From: DATKFM01 sp035544395
GTDB lineage: Bacteria > Pseudomonadota > Alphaproteobacteria > Dongiales > Dongiaceae
Assembly (NCBI GenBank): GCA_035544395.1
Contig: DATKFM010000306.1
Span: 1 to 11,047 of the forward strand
Reading direction: 5' to 3'
Length of the DNA stretch: 11,047 bases
The notes below the pieces were generated by a model. The model was not told the DNA's origin and did not search any database. It saw only the letters and a list, made by a program, of their open reading frames with translations. Position 1 is the stretch's first letter; each line of letters starts with the position of its first letter. Below are positions 6,696 to 11,047 of this stretch, piece after piece. A program made the position numbers and the translations under genes.

Positions 6696-7706
6696 ATGAC
6701 GCAGACGACTGAAAGCGGCGCCAGGGGCCGGCGCGCCATCATCCGCCGCCTGGGCGTGTTTGCGCCTGTCATCTTCCTGGTCGCGCTGATGATCGTGTTT
6801 GCGATCCTGGAGCCGCGCTTCCTGTCCTCGGTGAATCTGTTCAACGTCATGCGGCAGATCTCCATCACCGGGCTGGTGGCTATCGGCATGACCTTCGTGA
6901 TCCTTACCGCTGGCATCGATCTGTCCGTCGGCTCGCTGCTGGCGCTGGCGGGGCTGGCCGCCGCCATCGTCGCCAAGGGCGGCATCGAATCGCGCTTTTC
7001 CGTCGGGGCGGCGACCGAGGCGGCCGGCTATGGCTGGTTCCCCGCCATGATCCTGGCGGTGCTGATCGGCATCGCCGGCGGCTGGCTGCAGGGATTCTCC
7101 ATCACCCGCCTGAAAGTGCCGCCCTTCGTGGTGACGCTGGGCGGACTATCGGTCTTTCGCGGCGCCGCCCTGCTGATTGCCGGCGGCGGACCGATCAGCG
7201 GCTTCGATCAGCAATATGTCTGGTGGGGCCAGGGCCGCATCGGGCCGATGCCGGTGCCGGCGATCGTATTCCTCGCCTTCGCCGTTCTGGCCCATATCGT
7301 GCTGACCTATACCCGGTTCGGCCGCCACGTCTATGCGGTGGGCGGCAATCCGGAAGCGGCAAGGCTCGCAGGCTTGCCCGTGCGCCGCGTCCTGGTGTCG
7401 GTCTATGTCATCGTCGGGTTCTTCGCCGGGCTCGCGGGCTTCGTGCTGTCGGCGCGGCTGAATTCATCGGAAGCCGTCGCCGGCATTGGCTATGAGCTGA
7501 CGGTCATCGCCTCGGTCGTCATCGGCGGCACCAGCCTGTTCGGCGGCACCGGCAGCGTCTGGGGCACTGTCGTCGGCTCGATCCTGATCGGCGTGCTGCT
7601 CAACGGCCTGGTGCTGCTGAACGTCTCGCCTTACGTGCAGCAGATCATCATCGGCGTCATCATCGTGCTCGCCGTCGCCTTCGACCAGTTCGCCAAATCG
7701 CGCTAG
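6696..7706 (+). CDS. CUT2-type sugar ABC transporter permease (RbsC-like)
   Basis: The 336-aa very hydrophobic protein belongs to the BPD_transp_2/RbsC class, which forms the membrane channel as a homodimer. A short basic cytoplasmic N-terminus (residues 1-20) is followed by roughly eight to ten membrane segments. Diagnostic blocks are AIGMTFVILTAGIDLSVGS (62-80), VPPFVVTLGGL (141-151), TRFGRHVYAVGGNPEAARLAG (206-226) and the C-terminal ATPase-coupling and pore block around ASVVIGGTSLFGGTGSVWGT (272-291). Length and motif order are normal and nothing is missing. Only one permease gene is present, as usual for CUT2 systems. A purine-rich AGGGGAG lies unusually close to the ATG (6688-6694), but no better in-frame start exists, because the hydrophobic core follows immediately. 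The deaminase gene begins 9 bp after its stop, so the two are almost certainly co-transcribed. Confidence 0.92.
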   Translation: MTQTTESGARGRRAIIRRLGVFAPVIFLVALMIVFAILEPRFLSSVNLFNVMRQISITGLVAIGMTFVILTAGIDLSVGSLLALAGLAAAIVAKGGIESRFSVGAATEAAGYGWFPAMILAVLIGIAGGWLQGFSITRLKVPPFVVTLGGLSVFRGAALLIAGGGPISGFDQQYVWWGQGRIGPMPVPAIVFLAFAVLAHIVLTYTRFGRHVYAVGGNPEAARLAGLPVRRVLVSVYVIVGFFAGLAGFVLSARLNSSEAVAGIGYELTVIASVVIGGTSLFGGTGSVWGTVVGSILIGVLLNGLVLLNVSPYVQQIIIGVIIVLAVAFDQFAKSR

Positions 7707-7715
7707 GCTGCGCCT

Positions 7716-8306
7716 ATGAACAGCGTCCTGCTGCCGCGCCTCCTCGAGGTGATCGAGCATGACATCCTGCCATTGACCGCCGATGGCGTGGCCAAGGGCA
7801 ACAAGATTTTCGGCGCGGCGATCCTGCGCAAGGCCGATCGCTCGCTGGTGCTGGCGGAGACCAACAACGAGATCGAGAACCCGCTCTGGCATGGCGAGGT
7901 ACATACCCTGAAGCGGTTCTACGAGCTGCCCGCCTCGGCGCGGCCGGACACGAAGGATTGCATTTTCATCACAACCCACGAACCCTGCCCGCTCTGCCTG
8001 TCGGCGATCACCTGGACCGGTTTCGACAATTTCTACTATTTGTTCAGCCATGAAGATTCGCGGGATTCATTCGCGATTCCACACGACCTGCGGATCTTGA
8101 AAGAGGTCTTCACCCTGGAACCCGGCGGCTATAACGCCAGCAACAGCTATTGGACGGGATACTCGATCACGAAGCTTGTTGCGAATTTGCCAAAGGTGGA
8201 GCGGGAGGTTCTGCAGAAGCGCATTTCGGCGATCACGGTGAAATACGATGCGCTGTCGCGGAGCTATCAGCAGAGCAAGACCGGCAACGAGATTCCGCTG
8301 AATTAA
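7716..8306 (+). CDS. Zinc-dependent cytidine/deoxycytidylate deaminase-family protein (HGE/PCxxC)
   Basis: The 196-aa product carries the deaminase-superfamily zinc site. H59-G-E61 supplies a zinc ligand and the proton-shuttling Glu, and E89-P-C91-P-L-C94 supplies two Cys ligands. Strand GAAIL (33-37) and TNNEIENP (49-56), with an Asn near the pocket, precede the first motif. HGE rather than HAE, and the positions of His, Glu and both Cys, resemble yeast-type cytosine deaminase (H62, E64, C91, C94 as I recall them) more than TadA. The C-terminal 100 or so residues (GGYNASNSYWTGYSI, then helical KVEREVLQKRI) form an extension beyond the minimal domain. The protein is probably cytosolic and would hydrolyse an exocyclic amine of a base, nucleoside or related heterocycle; the exact substrate is not known. 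Its position 9 bp behind the permease suggests it acts on the imported compound or a derivative. The ribosome binding site is weak, so translational coupling is possible. Confidence 0.83.
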   Translation: MNSVLLPRLLEVIEHDILPLTADGVAKGNKIFGAAILRKADRSLVLAETNNEIENPLWHGEVHTLKRFYELPASARPDTKDCIFITTHEPCPLCLSAITWTGFDNFYYLFSHEDSRDSFAIPHDLRILKEVFTLEPGGYNASNSYWTGYSITKLVANLPKVEREVLQKRISAITVKYDALSRSYQQSKTGNEIPLN

Positions 8307-8338
8307 CTCCCCATAGGCGCCCAAGAGCAAATTTGTCC

Positions 8339-8363
8339 CCTCGCCCCACTTCGTGGGGCGAGG
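8339..8363. terminator. Perfect hairpin in a convergent gap, likely bidirectional terminator
   Basis: CCTCGCCCCAC (8339-8349) and GTGGGGCGAGG (8353-8363) pair over 11 bp around a TTC loop. The hairpin fills most of the 64-bp gap between the deaminase stop and the MFS transporter stop, the expected place for a shared terminator. Neither side has a clear T-run, so termination may be imperfect or Rho-assisted. Its core CCCCACTTCGTGGGG is identical, in inverted orientation, to hairpin A of the composite element (2905-2919). Confidence 0.6.
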
Positions 8364-8370
8364 CGAAAGC

Positions 8371-9579
8371 TCAAGCCGTGATCTTTGCTCTCAACCGCCC
8401 CGTCAGCAGCCAGAGGGCGATGCCGATGTTCAGGAAGTTGAAGGCGATGCCGTTGAGGAAGGCCGCCTGATAAGACCCCGTGAGATCGAAGATCTCGCCT
8501 GACATCCAGCCGCCGATTGCCATGCCGATGACGCTCGACATCAGCACGAGGCTGACCCGGGCGCCGGCTTCCCGCGCCGGAAAGTAGTCCCGCACGATCA
8601 GCGCATAGCTCGGCACGATGCCGCCCTGCGCCAGCCCGAACAGCGCGGAGACGATGTAGAGCGACATCAGGCCGTCGAACGGCAGGTAGAAGATCAGCGC
8701 CAGGCATTGCAGCGACGACCCCAGGATCAGCGTGCCGAGGCCGCCGATGCGATCGGCGATCAGGCCCGACGCAAGCCGGCTGACAACGCCAAAGCCGAGG
8801 ATCAGCGACAGCAACTCGGCGCCGCGTCCGGTTCCATAGCCGAGATCGGCGCAATAGGCGATGATATGCACCTGGGGCATGGACATGGCGATGCAGCAGG
8901 CCAGAGCCGCGGTCACCAGTATTGCCTGAAGAACCGCCGGCGACAGCGGCATCCGCCCGGATGAATTCGGCGCCGGCATGGGGGCCGCCGCGTCATCGAG
9001 CGCCGGCCGCGCCCGCAGCAGCAGCGACAGCGGCACCATCGTCACCACGCAGATGGCGCCGACGATCATGTAGGTCTGGCGCCAGCCGACGGCATCGAAC
9101 ATGTCCTGCAGCAACGCCGGCCAGACGGTACCCGCCACGTAGTTGCCGCTCGCGACGATGGCCACGGCGATACCGCGATGGCGAACGAACCAATGGGAGA
9201 CGTCGGCCACCAGCGGGCCGAAGGTGGCGGAGCTGCCGAGCATGCCGATCAGCAGCGCCTGGGCGATGACGAACTGCCAATAGCTCGACGACAACGCCGC
9301 CGCCACGAAGCCGATGCCGAGCGCCACGGCGCCCACCAGCAACGGCAGCATGATGCCCAAGCGGTCGGCGAAACGGCCGATCAGGATGCCGCCGGCGGCA
9401 AAGCCCACCATGGTCGCGGTGTAGGGCAGTGAGGCGCCGCCGCGATCCACGGCAAACTCTGTCTCGATGATCGGCAGCACGACGACCGCCGACCAGAGGC
9501 CGACGCCGCCGATGGTGCTGAGCGCCAGCGACACGGCGAGGCGGCGCCAGGCATAGAAGCTGTCCGGCGACCTAATCAT
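8371..9579 (-). CDS. Major facilitator superfamily (MFS) transporter
   Basis: The 402-aa product has about twelve hydrophobic segments in two six-helix halves, joined by a polar Ala/Pro-rich linker (RARPALDDAAAPMPAPNSSG, near residues 189-208). The first half has the MFS loop 2-3 signature-like GRFADRLG, and the second half repeats a related sequence, ASGLIADRIGGLG. The pattern is that of monocarboxylate/oxalate-formate-type secondary transporters, which move small organic anions with protons or by exchange; substrate and direction cannot be read. The ATG at 9577-9579 lies inside the end of the preceding dehydrogenase gene, in an ATGATTAG overlap of 8 nt with no strong ribosome binding site, so translation is probably coupled. 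It is the last gene of a leftward cluster with a 3-hydroxyisobutyrate-dehydrogenase-like enzyme and an enolase-superfamily dehydratase. It is therefore likely to import the acid substrate of that pathway. Confidence 0.88.
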   Translation of the reverse strand: MIRSPDSFYAWRRLAVSLALSTIGGVGLWSAVVVLPIIETEFAVDRGGASLPYTATMVGFAAGGILIGRFADRLGIMLPLLVGAVALGIGFVAAALSSSYWQFVIAQALLIGMLGSSATFGPLVADVSHWFVRHRGIAVAIVASGNYVAGTVWPALLQDMFDAVGWRQTYMIVGAICVVTMVPLSLLLRARPALDDAAAPMPAPNSSGRMPLSPAVLQAILVTAALACCIAMSMPQVHIIAYCADLGYGTGRGAELLSLILGFGVVSRLASGLIADRIGGLGTLILGSSLQCLALIFYLPFDGLMSLYIVSALFGLAQGGIVPSYALIVRDYFPAREAGARVSLVLMSSVIGMAIGGWMSGEIFDLTGSYQAAFLNGIAFNFLNIGIALWLLTGRLRAKITA

Positions 9580-10492
9580 TGAGTTCAGCCGGGAATCCGG
9601 GCGCGCGCAGATCGGTCTTCAGCGCATCCTCCAGCAGCTTCACCACCATGGTGGACCAGGCGCCGCCGCCATAGGCCGCCGTCGCCCGCTCGAAAGTCTT
9701 GAGCGTCAGCGCCGCCAGGTCCAGCGGAACGCCGAATTCGCGGCCGAAGCCGGTGGCAAAGCCAAGGTCCTTCAGCGCCAGATCCATGGTGAAGTTGATA
9801 TTGTAGCTGCCGTTCAGGATGAGCTGGCTCTCGGTCTCGTGGACGAAGCTGTTGCCGGAGCTGGCCTTGATGGCGTGGAAGGCCTGCGCCAGGTCGAGGC
9901 CACCACGCTTGGCCAGCATCAGCGCTTCGCCCGCCGCCACCAGATGGATGAAGGCGAGCATATTGGTGATCACCTTGATCACGGCGGCGGAGCCCAGCGG
10001 CCCCATATGGAAGATCTCGCCGCCCATGGCCTCGAGCGCCGGCCGGTGGGTTTCGAACAGCGCCTTGTCGCCGCCGGCCAGCACCGTGATCTCGCCGGCC
10101 GCGGCGCGATGGACGCCGCCGGTGACCGGCGATTCCAGAACGTCGACGCCCTTTTCGGCCGCCAGCGCCGCCAGGCGGAGAATATCGTCGCGGCCGAGGG
10201 TGCTCATCTCGATCCAGGTGCCGCCGCGTTTCAGGCCGGCAAGCATGCCGTCGGGGCCGCAGAGTACTTTTTCCGACACTGCCGGCGATGGCAGGCAGGT
10301 GATCACCGCATCGCAGCCGGCAGCCAGGGCCTTCGGCGTATCGGCCCAAGCTGCGCCGCGGGCCAGCAGCGGCGCGGCCAGATCCTTGTTCAGATCGTTG
10401 ACCGTCAGCGCAAAGCCCTCCCGCAGCAGGCTGCCGGCAAGCTTCGCGCCGAGATGGCCGAGGCCGATATAGCCGTAGCGTAGTTTGCTCAT
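9572..10492 (-). CDS. NAD(P)-dependent oxidoreductase, 3-hydroxyisobutyrate dehydrogenase family
   Basis: The 306-aa protein has the beta-hydroxyacid dehydrogenase plan. An N-terminal Rossmann domain carries the dinucleotide loop GLGHLG (residues 10-15) and the strand-2 end VNDLNK (31-36), whose Asp suggests a preference for NAD over NADP. ITCLPSP (64-70) and the substrate loop VLESPVTGGVHRAAAGEITVLAGG (118-141) follow. The helical domain contains the catalytic K173 and N177 in GSAAVIKVITNML, and MDLALKDLGFA (236-246). All key residues of the family are present. Members oxidise or reduce 3-hydroxy acids such as 3-hydroxyisobutyrate, tartronate semialdehyde/glycerate, L-threonate or sulfolactaldehyde, and the exact substrate is not evident. 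The gene starts 18 nt after the enolase-superfamily dehydratase stop and overlaps the MFS start by 8 nt, so the three act as one transcription unit. The ribosome binding site is weak (GGA about 5 nt upstream). Confidence 0.9.
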   Translation of the reverse strand: MSKLRYGYIGLGHLGAKLAGSLLREGFALTVNDLNKDLAAPLLARGAAWADTPKALAAGCDAVITCLPSPAVSEKVLCGPDGMLAGLKRGGTWIEMSTLGRDDILRLAALAAEKGVDVLESPVTGGVHRAAAGEITVLAGGDKALFETHRPALEAMGGEIFHMGPLGSAAVIKVITNMLAFIHLVAAGEALMLAKRGGLDLAQAFHAIKASSGNSFVHETESQLILNGSYNINFTMDLALKDLGFATGFGREFGVPLDLAALTLKTFERATAAYGGGAWSTMVVKLLEDALKTDLRAPGFPAELND

Positions 10493-10510
10493 GAGTCCAG
10501 GTCGCCAGCT

Positions 10511-11047
10511 TCAGTTGATCGGACGATCAACCATTTCCAGATGCAGCTTGTCGCCGGTGTAGGGATGCGCAAGCGCCACGTCTTCGTTGAGCTCGACGCC
10601 GAGGCCGGGTTCCGTCGGCGGGATCACATAGCCCTCCTCCCAGCGGATCGGCTTCTTCAGGATCTGCGTATGGAATCCGCGCCAGTCCTGGATGCTTTCG
10701 AGGATCAGGAAATTCGGGATGCAGGCGGAAAGCTGGATGTTCGCGGCACCTTCGATCGGGCCGCAATAAAGATGCGGCGCGACCTGCGCGTAATGCGCCT
10801 CGGCCATGCCGGCGATCTTCTTCGCCTCAAGGATGCCGCCGACGCGGCCCAGGGCCATCTGCAGGATCGAAGCGGCCCGGCATTCCAGCACGCGGGCGAA
10901 TTCATACTTCGTCGTCAGGCGTTCGCCCGTGGCCACGGGTATGGAGGTCGCCCGCGCCACCAGCGCCATTTCCTCCGGCATCTCCGGCGGCGTCGGCTCT
11001 TCCAGCCACAACGGATCGTAGGGCTCGAGGCGCTTCGCCAGGCGGAT
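10511..11047 (-). CDS. Enolase-superfamily (mandelate racemase/galactonate dehydratase group) enzyme, C-terminal part, 5'-truncated
   Basis: The frame is open from the right window edge to the TGA at 10511, giving the last 178 residues; TTG at 11011 is not the start because conserved sequence (LAKRLEPYDPLWLEEP) continues upstream. Numbering visible residues, the second metal ligand is E16 in WLEEP and the third is E42 in ATGER. The probable general-base His is H92 in VAPHLYCGP, with a later Glu at E117 in LILES. These spacings match mandelate racemase ligands and His (221, 247, 297). The first metal ligand and N-terminal capping domain are off the window. The position equal to Asp270 of the His-Asp dyad is Ala (A65, in QMALGRVGG). 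GYVIPPTEPGLGVELNED is a typical C-terminal lid segment. Members dehydrate or epimerise acid sugars such as galactonate; the substrate is unknown here. It is the first visible gene of the leftward cluster. Confidence 0.87.
   Translation of the reverse strand: MRLAKRLEPYDPLWLEEPTPPEMPEEMALVARATSIPVATGERLTTKYEFARVLECRAASILQMALGRVGGILEAKKIAGMAEAHYAQVAPHLYCGPIEGAANIQLSACIPNFLILESIQDWRGFHTQILKKPIRWEEGYVIPPTEPGLGVELNEDVALAHPYTGDKLHLEMVDRPIN

Noticed and set aside
8339..8363. Hairpins considered as CRISPR repeats
   Set aside because: Copies are few, far apart, without regular spacers and without cas genes; they are dispersed intergenic palindromes.
9572..9579. The 8-nt gene overlap as a possible frameshift or fusion of dehydrogenase and transporter
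   Set aside because: Both products have full family length with proper ends; ATGATTAG is an ordinary overlap for translational coupling.

Overview
The window is about 11 kb of high-GC DNA with dense, mostly complete genes, short intergenic gaps and C/G-rich dispersed palindromes. Gene content (a glyoxalase II tail, DUF1194, a CUT2-type sugar ABC transporter, an enolase-superfamily dehydratase, a GrdB/PrdB-like protein) and codon bias fit an alphaproteobacterium, probably of the Rhizobiales/Rhodospirillales type. This placement is inferred from style and families, not from a marker gene. I see no rRNA, tRNA, CRISPR array, transposase or phage gene.

Left part (1-3900). The 3' end of a glyoxalase II gene (gloB) is followed by an AT-richer gap of about 350 bp. 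Next come a leftward class I SAM-dependent methyltransferase and a leftward small secreted protein resembling the C-terminal domain of 17-kDa/RT0821-type surface antigens. A rightward GTG-start gene encodes a cysteine-containing relative of the glycine/D-proline reductase selenoprotein subunit. A leftward secreted DUF1194 protein with a von Willebrand A fold converges on it. The convergent gap holds a composite inverted repeat made of four hairpins.

Middle (3900-8306). A rightward operon encodes a CUT2 (ribose-type) ABC importer: a Tat-signal periplasmic binding protein, a double ATPase and a single permease. A zinc-dependent deaminase with an HGE/PCxxC active site lies 9 bp after the permease. 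A promoter-like TTGACA/TAGACT pair precedes the first gene. A perfect 11-bp stem-loop sits between the binding protein and the ATPase. The deaminase suggests the imported ligand may be a nucleobase, nucleoside or other amino-heterocycle rather than a plain sugar; this is an inference from context.

Right part (8371-11047). Three leftward genes form a compact catabolic cluster. In transcription order they are an enolase-superfamily (mandelate racemase/galactonate dehydratase group) enzyme cut by the window edge, a 3-hydroxyisobutyrate-dehydrogenase-family oxidoreductase, and an MFS transporter whose start overlaps the preceding stop by 8 nt. The likely theme is uptake and oxidation or dehydration of an acid sugar or hydroxy acid. 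The enolase-superfamily enzyme has Ala where the family His-Asp dyad normally has Asp. A perfect hairpin separates this cluster from the convergent ABC/deaminase operon.

No wholly new system is evident. The points most worth following are the transporter-deaminase module, the non-selenocysteine GrdB/PrdB relative, the dyad-less dehydratase and the composite palindromic repeat.
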